DNA of 64,000 nt from an uncultured Oscillospiraceae bacterium (lineage in GTDB: Bacteria > Bacillota > Clostridia > Oscillospirales > Oscillospiraceae), in assembly GCA_947626265.1 (NCBI GenBank), contig CANQRM010000012.1, forward strand, positions 23,539 to 87,538. The letters run 5' to 3'. This document shows, piece by piece, positions 34,907 to 43,723 of this stretch. A model generated the notes under the pieces. That model ran no database searches, was not told the DNA's origin, and saw only the letters and a list, made by a program, of their open reading frames with translations. Each line of letters begins with the position of its first letter. Positions within the stretch are counted from its first letter, which is position 1. Made by a program: the position numbers and the translations under genes.

Positions 34907-35638
34907 TCAGAATACCTGTTTCGCCAGGTCCAGCGCCATGAATGCGTCCAGGTCCTCCGGAGTACCCAGACCGTGCATCTTCGCGCCCACGTCCTTGTAT
35001 ACAAGCTTCATCCCGGCTTCGACCATCTCGTTGTACGCCGGCGCCACATAGAACTCCCCGTTCACCCGGATGCCCTTCGCTATCATCTGCTTGGCATATT
35101 TCACGAAATCAGCGCCGTGCTTGTAGTTGTATATCCCCACTGTGGCCTGGTCGGAGATGACCTCCTTCTCCCGCACCAGCGTCACAAAGCCATTTTCGTC
35201 ATAGCGGATGTAGCTCCACTTGGGATGGTTCGCCGGCATGGTCATGATGAGCCCGTCGTTGTCCCCCATGGCCGCCAGATACTCGTTGATATCCGCATCC
35301 ACGTACTGGTCGCTGTTGGCAATCATCATGTGGTCGCTGTTATCTATGTACTTCTCCGCCAGCAGTACTGTGCAGGCCGCGCCCTCGGTGATATGGTCCA
35401 CCGACACCACCGCGCACCCCGGCGCGATGCGCTCCAGCGTGTTGGCCAGGTCGTACTTCTCCAGGTGTTCCTGCTGGCAGATGAAGATGAACCTATGCTC
35501 CTGCTCCGGGCGGATATTCTTCACCACATACTCAATCATAGGGTGGCCGTATATGTCGATAAGCGGCTTAGGCATTGTATAGCCTGCCTGGACGAACCGG
35601 CTGCCCCGCCCCGCCATGGGTACCACGATGTTCAGCAT
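34907..35638 (-). CDS. Sugar-phosphate nucleotidyltransferase-like protein A
   Basis: 243 aa. NTP-transferase fold with MAGRGSRFVQAGYTMPKPLIDI (GxGxRF...KPL signature, activating Lys) and MIANSDQYVDAD as the metal site. It makes an NDP-activated building block, such as an NDP-polyol or sugar. It overlaps the cupin gene, and a divergent paralogue lies two genes upstream, so two related activated precursors may be made. Confidence 0.8.
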   Translation of the reverse strand: MLNIVVPMAGRGSRFVQAGYTMPKPLIDIYGHPMIEYVVKNIRPEQEHRFIFICQQEHLEKYDLANTLERIAPGCAVVSVDHITEGAACTVLLAEKYIDNSDHMMIANSDQYVDADINEYLAAMGDNDGLIMTMPANHPKWSYIRYDENGFVTLVREKEVISDQATVGIYNYKHGADFVKYAKQMIAKGIRVNGEFYVAPAYNEMVEAGMKLVYKDVGAKMHGLGTPEDLDAFMALDLAKQVF

Positions 35639-35967
35639 GACTTCTCCTCCACCACATACTTGTCGTTGTTGGCGCCGGGCAGCTTCACCACCGCGTTCAC
35701 CGCATCTGTCAGCGCCTCGAAGTCCGTCACGTCCCCCGGCTCCATCACCACGATGTCACCCGCGCCATACTCCACGCCGTTCATCCGCACACGGCCGGAA
35801 ACGATCACCGTGATCTCCGTGGCGATCTTGTGATAGTGGGCGCCCTCCCGGTCCCCGGCTCTGTAGCTTTTGACGGCCGTTTCCACGTCGTTGGTCCGGT
35901 ACAGCGTGGGTTCAAAATTGCCCACGAACCAGCCTTTCACCATGTCCTCCAGCCGTGCCGTCTTCAT
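35632..35967 (-). CDS. Small cupin protein
   Basis: 111 aa, single cupin beta-barrel. GAHYHKIATEITVIVSGRVRMNG gives the first motif (H-x-H...E) and MEPGDV the second. Could be an isomerase/epimerase or binding protein for a sugar-nucleotide pathway. It overlaps both neighbouring nucleotidyltransferase genes by a few bases, so it is tightly co-translated with them. Confidence 0.78.
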   Translation of the reverse strand: MKTARLEDMVKGWFVGNFEPTLYRTNDVETAVKSYRAGDREGAHYHKIATEITVIVSGRVRMNGVEYGAGDIVVMEPGDVTDFEALTDAVNAVVKLPGANNDKYVVEEKSC

Positions 35968-36701
35968 CTGCTCTTTCCTTTCTGCTCCGCCAGATATGCC
36001 TCGTAGGCCTTCATCCCTGAGGCGTGGCTGAAGTTGTAATACTGCTCCTTTTTGATCCGGTACACACCTATGGTCTGCTGTTTCAGGATCATCTCATTGT
36101 AAGCTGGGCAGAGGAAAAACTGCCCGTTCACATTGGCGTTCTTGCGGATCATTTCCTTGGCAGCGTCAAAGAAGAAACCGGCTTTTTTGTAGTAGTAGAA
36201 ACCCGCCACGGCGTTTCGGCTGATGGGCCGCTTCTCCGCCGCCTCTATCACATGGTCATTCTCGTCCAGCTTCACGTAAGACCACCGGGGGTGGATATCG
36301 TCAAAGATGGCCACGCCCCCATCCAGGTCCCGGGCCTGGAAGTCCGACAGTATTTTCTCCGGCGGCTCCAGAAGGATCTGGTCGCTGCCGGTGATCAGCA
36401 GCGGCTCGTCCATATCCAGCTTGTCCACCGCCAGCATGCAGGTGCAGGCCGCGCCCATGGTCTCGTTCTCCGCGATGACGATCTCCGTCTCCGGCCGCAG
36501 CAGCCGGGCGATGTTGTCCAAGTGGTACTTGTCTGCGTCCGCTTTCTTCAGCACCACGATGAAGTGCTTCGCCTCCACAGACTGCAATGACTCAAACACA
36601 TACTGCAAAACCGTTTTGCGCTCTATCTCCTGCAGGCTCTTGATATATTCCGTCTCTCCGCCGGCCTTATTGGCGCCGGCTATGGGGATGATGATATTCA
36701 T
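35964..36701 (-). CDS. Sugar-phosphate nucleotidyltransferase-like protein B (divergent)
   Basis: 245 aa, paralogue of protein A. The signature loop is changed: MNIIIPIAGANKAGGETEYIKSL lacks the GxGxR motif, while LLITGSDQILLEP (metal site) and HPRWSYVKLDENDHV are kept. The altered loop may mean a different nucleotide or a regulatory role. Four-base overlaps with the HAD gene upstream and the cupin downstream. Confidence 0.75.
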   Translation of the reverse strand: MNIIIPIAGANKAGGETEYIKSLQEIERKTVLQYVFESLQSVEAKHFIVVLKKADADKYHLDNIARLLRPETEIVIAENETMGAACTCMLAVDKLDMDEPLLITGSDQILLEPPEKILSDFQARDLDGGVAIFDDIHPRWSYVKLDENDHVIEAAEKRPISRNAVAGFYYYKKAGFFFDAAKEMIRKNANVNGQFFLCPAYNEMILKQQTIGVYRIKKEQYYNFSHASGMKAYEAYLAEQKGKSR

Positions 36702-37336
36702 GCCGTCGCCTCCTCGAACAGGCGTATGTGGTCCATGATGTTCTTATAGTTCACGTCGTACACCGTCTCCACCTTCATCACGTGAGCGCCTGCGGCCATG
36801 GCCGCCTGGATGCCGTTGTGGTTGTCCTCCACCACCATGACCTCCTGGGGCGACAGCCCCAGCCGCGCTATGGCCGTGGCATACATCTCCGGGTCCGGCT
36901 TGGCCTTCTTCACATCCTGGTTGCTCAGGAAAAACTCCAGATAATCCAGCAGGTTGCTCCGCTCCATCATGAGCTGTATGGTGCTGCGGATGGAGTTGGA
37001 CGCCACCGCCAGCCGGTAGCCCTCCGACTTCAGCCGGGACAAGGCGTATTCGTGGGTGAACAGCGGCGCACACTGCATGTTCACGATATCCACTGTGTAC
37101 CGCTGCTTCATGTCGTTGATGAACTGATGCAACCCCCGGGGCAGGCCCTTCTCTAACGTGAGCATCTCCAATTTCTTGGAAGTGGGCAGCCCGTCATAGG
37201 TGACCAGGTGGTCATACCGGCTGATCTCGTACCCGAACAGCCGCAGCGCCCGGTTCAGCGCCTCGTAGTGCCAGTCCTTGGCCTCAATGAGCACCCCGTC
37301 CATATCGAACACGATGGCCTTGATCTTTTCCGTCAT
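36698..37336 (-). CDS. HAD hydrolase, beta-phosphoglucomutase-like
   Basis: 212 aa. Motif I VFDMDGVLIEAKDWHYEALNRAL, cap domain, SNSIRSTIQLMME (motif II), KPDPEMY (motif III Lys) and VVEDNHNGIQAAMAAG (motif IV). Acts as a sugar- or polyol-phosphate phosphatase or mutase in making the precursor for the adjacent nucleotidyltransferases. Confidence 0.83.
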   Translation of the reverse strand: MTEKIKAIVFDMDGVLIEAKDWHYEALNRALRLFGYEISRYDHLVTYDGLPTSKKLEMLTLEKGLPRGLHQFINDMKQRYTVDIVNMQCAPLFTHEYALSRLKSEGYRLAVASNSIRSTIQLMMERSNLLDYLEFFLSNQDVKKAKPDPEMYATAIARLGLSPQEVMVVEDNHNGIQAAMAAGAHVMKVETVYDVNYKNIMDHIRLFEEATA

Positions 37337-37986
37337 ATGCTTTCACTCCGTTTGAGCTTGTCCGCGAAGAACGCTACGGCCTCTCTGGGCCTGTCCGTGC
37401 ACAGCAACACCCGCCCGAAGTCCAGGCGGAACGACGCAAGCCAAGCCCAGAAATCCGTATATAGCCGCCCATGCAATTCCGGGGACACCAGGCAGACGGT
37501 CTTGCCCGCCCCGATATGGCCCTGGATCAGGGTCTCCGTGATCCAGTCCGTGTCCCAGAAACCGTCTAACCACACGCCAGCCGCGCTGTCGTACATAACG
37601 GGGTCCGGCTCCACCTCGCTCTGCCGGGTGAAGTATGTAAGCCCCATGTCCGCGTACTCCACCATCTGCGGCACGGACATGTCGAAAGTGAAGTAGTTGG
37701 TGATATGATACTTTTCCAGCAGCCCGGCCAGCAGGTCCATCAAACCGTCCGCCTTAATGTTGACGGCAAAGCAGTATTTATCCTCATGCTCCGCAAGCCA
37801 CCTGAAGATCTCCTCCGCTTTCTGGCAGCTTTCATCCGCGATGTTGTGGGAGATGACCAGCTCCCCCAGATAATCCCGGATGTCCGACTCGAAACCAAAA
37901 CCACTGTCCAGCGCCCGCCGCAGCGCCGTAGGCGTGTTGCGCTCTTCCGGTTTCGTCCAATATCCCCGATGGGCCAATATCTGCAT
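37333..37986 (-). CDS. GDPD-like (PI-PLC superfamily) phosphodiesterase
   Basis: 217 aa TIM-barrel phosphodiesterase-like protein. AHRGYWTKPEERNTPTALRRAL at the N-terminus has the HRG...EN-type start, with ESDIRDYLGELVISHN as the second catalytic strand (E-x-D, H). It could hydrolyse a glycerophospho-type diester, or act as a sugar-phosphate enzyme in the same subpathway as the HAD, nucleotidyltransferase and cupin genes with which it overlaps. Confidence 0.72.
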   Translation of the reverse strand: MQILAHRGYWTKPEERNTPTALRRALDSGFGFESDIRDYLGELVISHNIADESCQKAEEIFRWLAEHEDKYCFAVNIKADGLMDLLAGLLEKYHITNYFTFDMSVPQMVEYADMGLTYFTRQSEVEPDPVMYDSAAGVWLDGFWDTDWITETLIQGHIGAGKTVCLVSPELHGRLYTDFWAWLASFRLDFGRVLLCTDRPREAVAFFADKLKRSESI

Positions 37987-37987
37987 A

Positions 37988-39118
37988 TTAGTAGGCTCCT
38001 TTATTGAGCGACCTCTGTAACTCCGCTTCTGTCTTTCTCAGCGCCGCGGCGATGACGGCGTCCATGTCGTAGTATTTGTACTCCCCCAGGCGGCCGCCGA
38101 AGAGCACGTTTTTCTCCCCCGCCGCCAGAGCCGCATACCGCGCGTACAGCGCGCTGTTGGCCTTGTCGTTCACCGGGTAGTAGGGCTCGTCCCCCGGCTT
38201 CCACTCCGCGCTGTACTCCCGGCTTATCACCGTCTTCGGCTGCGTCCCGAACACGAAGTGCTTGTGCTCTATGACGCGGGTATAGGGCGTTTCGCTGTCC
38301 GCGTAGTTCACAACGGCGTTGCCCTGGTAGTTGTCAGTGTCCAGCACCTCGGTCTCGAACCGCACGCTCCGGTACTGCAGCGCCCCCAGCCTGTAGCCGA
38401 AGTACGCGTCTATGGGGCCGGTATAGACCACCCTCTCCGCCAGTGTGTCCAGCACAGGCTTGTCCGCCAGGTAATCCACCCCCAGCCGGACCTCGACGCC
38501 CTCCAGCATCCGCTCCACCATCCTCGTGTAGCCGTCCACGGGGATGCCCTGGTAGAGCGCGTTGAAGTAGTTGTTGTCGTAGGTGAACCGCACCGGCAGC
38601 CGCCGGATGATGAACGCCGGCAGCTCCCTGCAGGGCCGGCCCCACTGCTTGGCGGTGTAGCCCTTCACCAGCTTCTCATAGATGTCCGTCCCCACCAGGC
38701 TTATGGCCTGCTCCTCCAGGTTTTTGGGTTCCGTGATCCCCGCCGCCGCACGCTGTTCCTCTATCTTCCGCTTGGCCTCATCCGGCGTCACCACGCCCCA
38801 CATCTTGTTGAACGTGTTCATGTTGAAGGGCAAATTATAAATCTCGCCGCGGTAGTTGGCCACCGGGCTGTTGGTGTAGCGGTTGAACTCCGCGAAGCGG
38901 TTGACATAGGCCCACACGGCCTTGTCGTTGGTGTGGAAGATATGGGCCCCGTACCGGTGGACCTGGACGCCCTCCACATCCTCCGTATAGATGTTGCCGG
39001 CGATGTGGTCACGCCTGTCTATGACCAGCACCTTCCTGCCCCGGTCCGTCATCTCCCGGGCGAACACCGCGCCGTACAGTCCCGCCCCCACGATGAGGTG
39101 GTCATAAGCCTTTGCCAT
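37988..39118 (-). CDS. glf: UDP-galactopyranose mutase
   Basis: 376 aa flavoenzyme interconverting UDP-galactopyranose and UDP-galactofuranose. FAD-binding HLIVGAGLYGAVFAREM at the N-terminus, IDRRDHIAGNIY, HRYGAHIFHTNDKAVWAYVNRF, YTAKQWGRPCRELPAF and C-terminal LFGGRLGEYKYYDMD, all typical of Glf. Full family length. Gives the donor for the two GlfT2-like transferases of this operon and shows that the exported glycan contains galactofuranose. Confidence 0.96.
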   Translation of the reverse strand: MAKAYDHLIVGAGLYGAVFAREMTDRGRKVLVIDRRDHIAGNIYTEDVEGVQVHRYGAHIFHTNDKAVWAYVNRFAEFNRYTNSPVANYRGEIYNLPFNMNTFNKMWGVVTPDEAKRKIEEQRAAAGITEPKNLEEQAISLVGTDIYEKLVKGYTAKQWGRPCRELPAFIIRRLPVRFTYDNNYFNALYQGIPVDGYTRMVERMLEGVEVRLGVDYLADKPVLDTLAERVVYTGPIDAYFGYRLGALQYRSVRFETEVLDTDNYQGNAVVNYADSETPYTRVIEHKHFVFGTQPKTVISREYSAEWKPGDEPYYPVNDKANSALYARYAALAAGEKNVLFGGRLGEYKYYDMDAVIAAALRKTEAELQRSLNKGAY

Positions 39119-40657
39119 CTATGCTCCTCTTTTCTGTGACCCCAGATACCTTCGCCAGAAGCTCTCTTCCGTCAATTCCCCATGTTTTTCTATGTAAGCC
39201 CTCTGTACGGAGCGATATCTTGCTAAATACCGGGGACAGACCGATATCAGTGTTGCGGCGAATTGAAGAACGGCACTCGCTGACGAAACGCTGACGGCTG
39301 TTTTACTCTCTATCAGTTCCTGATTCAGTATCTCGGCGTCCGTTTCCATCAGAAACTGCGGTCCCTCCAAAAAATCCTCATAGGCTCTCCGCAGGAAATA
39401 CATCCGCGCCCTGTCTCCGGTCAGCAGCGATCTGGCCATGGCACGCGCCAGCTTGTACACGCTGCGCACCGCGCCGTCCCATCGGTGATACAGCGCGCTC
39501 ACGATCAGCTCGTTGCGCTTGACGTAGTATTCCAGATGCGGGCTCTGCTTTTCGCCGAAAGCCTTGTGCCACACGCCGATGCCGTTCATCACCAGAAACT
39601 CGCACCCCAGCCGCAGGCCGTATTCCACATCGTCGCCTTTGATGAAAAACGGCATCGGCAGGCCGTGCTCCCGGACCATATCCGTCGGGATGCAGCAGTA
39701 CCACCAGGCGTTATAGTCGATCTGCGTCTCCTCGTTATTGCGGAGCAGCCCTTCCCGGGAAGCCAGGTCCAGCCCTCTGTTCACCGAGCACAGCCGGCCC
39801 TTGCTATACCTTCCTCCCGCCTCGTATTGGACCGTCGGCGCGTTCTCCAGAAGCATCTGCCCGCCTACGCAGAAGGGCCGGACGCCATATCGCAGCAGCT
39901 GCGCCGTGCGCACCAGTATCTCCGGCTCAAAGGAGATGTCGTCGTCCATAACAAGGACGTGGGTATAGCCTCTTTCACTGGCGAGAGCCTCCAGCATCCC
40001 CCGGGCAAAGCCGCCGCTCCCTCCGCAGTTTTTGTTCGGATACACATGCAGCCGGCTGTGTTTCTGCACCTCAAGACTGCTGCCGTTGTCCGCAACGATC
40101 ACATCGAAACAGTCCTGAATGGGCGAGCACGCGTTGTTCCACACACTGCGTTCGATAGCCGCCAGATTTCGCTTTACATACGCCTCCCGGTGAAAGGTGC
40201 AGATGATCCCTGCCATGCGCACCTCACTGCGCGGGGACTCCTCTGTCTCGTAGCGGGCCTCAAAAATTGAGCCTCCCTTTTCTGATACCGCCTTCAGATA
40301 CAGCATCCCGTCTGCCGGCAGCTCGTCCAACTCCACTGGGCCCAGCGCATACCACGCCTCATCCCCCGCCGTCTCCAACGACGCCAGCGTCTCTGTGCTG
40401 TTCGGGCCTGTGCAGACGAGCGAGACCTTCAGTGTTCCCCGCGCCCGGAAGGTGAGCCATACCTGCCGGATAGATGTATACCGAACATATTTGGAATACG
40501 GGAGAGCGTTGAAATACGTATCGAACGTGACAGCCGCATCCGGTCCGAGGCAGACGCCCCCATCCTGAAACGTCACCTCTCCGGCCGTATGATAATACAG
40601 CTCCAGCCGCTCCTCCGGCTGCGGTGCCAGCAACATGTTACAAATGGCCGTTCTCAC
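39119..40657 (-). CDS. GlfT2-like galactofuranosyltransferase 2 (GT2 family)
   Basis: 512 aa from GTG 40657, which overlaps the stop of the GT2 gene (GTGA) and has GAGGAAG upstream; the track start at 40735 lies inside that gene. N-terminal beta domain with TFDTYFNALPYSKYVRY, then CTFHREAYVKRN, VLVMDDDISFEPEI (metal site), FFIKGDDVEYGLRLG and VWHKAFGEK. It has the same architecture as 32058-33860. Mycobacteria use GlfT1 and GlfT2 to start and extend galactan; two enzymes here could play the same split roles. Confidence 0.87.
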   Translation of the reverse strand: MRTAICNMLLAPQPEERLELYYHTAGEVTFQDGGVCLGPDAAVTFDTYFNALPYSKYVRYTSIRQVWLTFRARGTLKVSLVCTGPNSTETLASLETAGDEAWYALGPVELDELPADGMLYLKAVSEKGGSIFEARYETEESPRSEVRMAGIICTFHREAYVKRNLAAIERSVWNNACSPIQDCFDVIVADNGSSLEVQKHSRLHVYPNKNCGGSGGFARGMLEALASERGYTHVLVMDDDISFEPEILVRTAQLLRYGVRPFCVGGQMLLENAPTVQYEAGGRYSKGRLCSVNRGLDLASREGLLRNNEETQIDYNAWWYCCIPTDMVREHGLPMPFFIKGDDVEYGLRLGCEFLVMNGIGVWHKAFGEKQSPHLEYYVKRNELIVSALYHRWDGAVRSVYKLARAMARSLLTGDRARMYFLRRAYEDFLEGPQFLMETDAEILNQELIESKTAVSVSSASAVLQFAATLISVCPRYLARYRSVQRAYIEKHGELTEESFWRRYLGSQKRGA

Positions 40658-41463
40658 GTACTTCTCTTCCTCAAGCGCTCCCGGAGCGCGCCCGGCAGCA
40701 GGCCCACAGCGATGGGCTTCACCACGTAGGGCCACGCCTTCGGCAGCCTTCCCAGGTCCCTGAACCGCCTGTACCGGGTCCTGACCTCGTTCAGACGGTG
40801 CCGCATCTTCCGGTTCGAGCCATCCGACACGGTATAATCCAATAGAGGTTCCTGGATGTTCGCGCCCACACGCCCCGCCTTGTACATCCGCAGCAGCAGG
40901 TCATAGTCCTCGCAGAGAATGCAGTCCGCGTCCTCCGAGTACCCGCCCACCGCCTCCAGCGCCTCCCGCCGGAACACAAGCGCAGGATGGATATAGGGCT
41001 GGGTCATGTAAAAATCCTCTACGGTTGGTCTGAACGGCAGACGCCGCTCGCCAACAGGCACTCCGTCCTTCATGAGCCGGACATTGCACCCGACGAAGGA
41101 TATGTCGTTATGCTCCTCCAGAAAGCAGACCTTCTTTTCCAAGCGGTCCACGTGGGAAAAATCATCGTCGTCCATCCGGGCTATGTAAAGACCTTGCGCC
41201 GCTTTGATGCACAGGTTCAGTTTCTTCCCCAGGTCCAGACATTCAGGGTCGCGTATCAGTCTTATGCGCACATCTTCCGCAGCAAGCCCCTCAAGCAGCG
41301 ACTTCGCCTCTGCCGTGGACCCGTCGTCACAAATCAGGTATTCGACATTTTGATACGTCTGCCCCAATATGGACCTCACTGACCTCTCCAAAAGCCCAGT
41401 GTTCTCCCGCCGGTACCGGGTCCCCATGATCACGGAGACCAGCGGTTTTTCCTCACAGCACAT
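40654..41463 (-). CDS. Family 2 glycosyltransferase
   Basis: 269 aa GT-A enzyme. PLVSVIMGTRYRRENTGLLERSV, DDGST, metal-binding ARMDDDDFSHVDR (about 95), and CEDYDLLLRMYKAG as the acceptor/base region. Probably transfers one sugar onto the lipid-linked glycan primer. Overlaps the ABC ATPase gene by 11 bp at its start and the GlfT2-like gene at its end. Confidence 0.88.
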   Translation of the reverse strand: MCCEEKPLVSVIMGTRYRRENTGLLERSVRSILGQTYQNVEYLICDDGSTAEAKSLLEGLAAEDVRIRLIRDPECLDLGKKLNLCIKAAQGLYIARMDDDDFSHVDRLEKKVCFLEEHNDISFVGCNVRLMKDGVPVGERRLPFRPTVEDFYMTQPYIHPALVFRREALEAVGGYSEDADCILCEDYDLLLRMYKAGRVGANIQEPLLDYTVSDGSNRKMRHRLNEVRTRYRRFRDLGRLPKAWPYVVKPIAVGLLPGALRERLRKRST

Positions 41464-42181
41464 AGGCGCCGCACACCTCGTCCGTGGGGCCGGCCATCTT
41501 CACATGGCCCTGCTCCAGCCATATCACCTTGTCGCACATTTCTCTAATCTGCTCCATGCTGTGGCTCACGAACAGCACCGTCGTTCCCCCGCCCATCAAC
41601 TCCAGCATCCGCGCTCGGCTCTTTTCCTGGAACGCCGCGTCGCCCACCGACAGTATCTCGTCCACGATCAATATCTCCGGCTCCACCATGGACGCCACCG
41701 AGAACGCCAGCCGCGCCAGCATGCCCGAGGAATAGTTACGGATGGGCGTATCTATGAACTGCCCAAGCTCCGAAAATTCCAGTATCCTCTCATACTGTTC
41801 CTTTAAAAAAGCCTCGCTGTAGCCCAGAATGGAACCGTTCAGGAAAATGTTCTCCCGGCCTGTCAGGTCAAAGTCGAACCCGCTGCCCAGCTCCAGCATG
41901 GGCACGATGTTCCCCTCCGTCCGCACTGTCCCCTCCGTGGGCTTCAGGATGCCCGATATCACCTTCAACATGGTGCTCTTGCCCGCGCCGTTCCGGCCTA
42001 TGAGCCCCAGAGTTTGGCCTTGCTCTACCGTGAACGACACGTGATCAAGCGCCGTGAACTCGTTGTACTCCAGCTTCCCGCGGATGGCCGTGGTCACGAA
42101 TTCCTTCAAGGACATGATCCGGTCGTTGTTCATCCGGAACCGCATGGTCACATCATTGACTTCTATCACCGTCTTGCCCAT
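41453..42181 (-). CDS. Polysaccharide ABC exporter ATPase (Wzt/TagH/RfbB type)
   Basis: 242 aa. Walker A GLIGRNGAGKSTML (about 60), signature NYSSGMLARLAFSV (about 148), Walker B EILIVDEIL (about 170) and the switch His in LFVSHSMEQ. GSGFDFDLTGRENIFLNGSILG is diagnostic of polysaccharide/teichoic-acid export ATPases. It lacks the C-terminal carbohydrate-binding domain of O-antigen Wzt, so recognition of the glycan must lie elsewhere, perhaps in the extra domain of the permease. Confidence 0.93.
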   Translation of the reverse strand: MGKTVIEVNDVTMRFRMNNDRIMSLKEFVTTAIRGKLEYNEFTALDHVSFTVEQGQTLGLIGRNGAGKSTMLKVISGILKPTEGTVRTEGNIVPMLELGSGFDFDLTGRENIFLNGSILGYSEAFLKEQYERILEFSELGQFIDTPIRNYSSGMLARLAFSVASMVEPEILIVDEILSVGDAAFQEKSRARMLELMGGGTTVLFVSHSMEQIREMCDKVIWLEQGHVKMAGPTDEVCGAYVL

Positions 42182-42188
42182 AGCAACC

Positions 42189-43646
42189 TCACAGATACAG
42201 CACGAACCGGTCCTGGGCCTTCCGGAACACCAGCGCTCCCACCAGCAGCGCTCCCATCGCCATCAGAAAGCACTGCACGTACATGATGGGCTCCGGGCTT
42301 ATCCCATCCATGAAACAGGTCCGGGCGAAGGTGATGAAGTAATACAGTGGGTTCACATCCAGCACCCAGGCTATGTTTTTCGGCAGGATGCTCGCAGGAT
42401 AGAAGATGGGCGTCAGGTACATCCAGATCATACTCAGCACGCCCCAGAGAAACTGCACATCCCGGAAAAACACCATCAGCGCCGACAGTAACAGGCCGAT
42501 GCCTAATGAAAATACCGTCAGGCACAGCAGAGAAAACGGAACCAGCAGGTACGCCTTCGTGGGTACGATGCCCGACACCACCGTCACCAGCAGCAGAGGT
42601 ATGAGAGATATCACCAAGTTCACCAAGGACGACAACACCCGGGTCAGGGGGTATATGTACTTGGGCACATACACCTTCGTGATGAGCCCCGCGTTGCCGA
42701 TGATGGAGCTCAGGGCCATATTGGTGGCCTCGGAGAAAAAGTTGAAGAACACGATTCCGATGATGAGATACGCCGGATAATAGGGCACATCGAAACGGAA
42801 CAGGTTGGAGAACACCACATACTGTACCGCCATGGTCAGCAGGGGATTCAAAAAGCTCCAGAACACGCCCAGCACCGAGCGCTTGTACTTCGTCTTGAAA
42901 TCCCGACCCACCAGCTGCCGGATGAGGAACCGGTACTTCCTCATCGCCACCAGGGCGTTCACCACATAGCTGCGCTTGCCCTTCTTGTACCGCCGCCATA
43001 TGAGCACCGCCGCCAGGGCCAGCACCGCGCCAAAGGCCGCCGCGAACTCCCAGTAATGCAGGCCCGTCCAGATGTAGTCCTCACCGGTAACGGAGAAACA
43101 CAATACGCCCTCCGTGGGCTCGCCGTTCAGCATCAGAGTAAACGGAACCGCATCATCCTGCTCCGATACCGTGAGACACATAAGGGGTGATGCAGCGCTG
43201 CCCGGCTGAGAGTCAGCATAGAGCCGCAGCAGCAGCGGCACGCCGTATACCGTCTCGATAGACTCCTCCGTCGTCATGGTGGTGAACCCACCCTCGGGGA
43301 TGGCCGCCGCGTCAAAGCTCTGGCTCATGACGATGGAGCCGTCCCGCTGGTCGACGAGCTCCATGGTCACCGTGCCGCTGTTGGGCCGGTAGTAGGTCCC
43401 CCACTGCACGGATATACTCTGCAGCCGTTGTATCTTCACGGAAAAGCTCTGCTCGACCACAGCCCCCTGGGCAAGTTCCACCGTTCCGGCCTCCGCAGGC
43501 GGTATCTCAAGGTTTCCCCGGGACGCGCGGAAATGGAGCTGGTGGCCCGCCAGCACATAGAAAAGCACGACCAGACAGACGTATCCCAGGATTGCCGTGA
43601 TGATCGTCCTTTTCAGATCTATCTCTGTCGACTGCCTCTTTTCCAT
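42189..43646 (-). CDS. Polysaccharide ABC exporter permease with extra N-terminal extracytoplasmic domain
   Basis: 485 aa, against about 260 for typical TagG/Wzm permeases. Residues 230-485 are the ABC-2 permease (FKTKYKRSVLGVFWSFLNPLL, six membrane helices, LNPLYYFITFARTCFMDG-like end). Residues 1-230 add a membrane helix (about 13-35), a beta-rich external domain (about 50-195; VVEQSFSVKIQRLQSISVQWGT) and a second helix (about 205-225). The extra domain may bind or gate the glycan outside the membrane. The ATPase gene follows at eight bases. Confidence 0.92.
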   Translation of the reverse strand: MEKRQSTEIDLKRTIITAILGYVCLVVLFYVLAGHQLHFRASRGNLEIPPAEAGTVELAQGAVVEQSFSVKIQRLQSISVQWGTYYRPNSGTVTMELVDQRDGSIVMSQSFDAAAIPEGGFTTMTTEESIETVYGVPLLLRLYADSQPGSAASPLMCLTVSEQDDAVPFTLMLNGEPTEGVLCFSVTGEDYIWTGLHYWEFAAAFGAVLALAAVLIWRRYKKGKRSYVVNALVAMRKYRFLIRQLVGRDFKTKYKRSVLGVFWSFLNPLLTMAVQYVVFSNLFRFDVPYYPAYLIIGIVFFNFFSEATNMALSSIIGNAGLITKVYVPKYIYPLTRVLSSLVNLVISLIPLLLVTVVSGIVPTKAYLLVPFSLLCLTVFSLGIGLLLSALMVFFRDVQFLWGVLSMIWMYLTPIFYPASILPKNIAWVLDVNPLYYFITFARTCFMDGISPEPIMYVQCFLMAMGALLVGALVFRKAQDRFVLYL

Positions 43647-43723
43647 TTGTCCTCTGCCTATGCTTGAATTTTTGAGGTCTCAAACCTCTCAGCCGTGCAA
43701 GGCTGACGGCCCTACTCCTTGTT

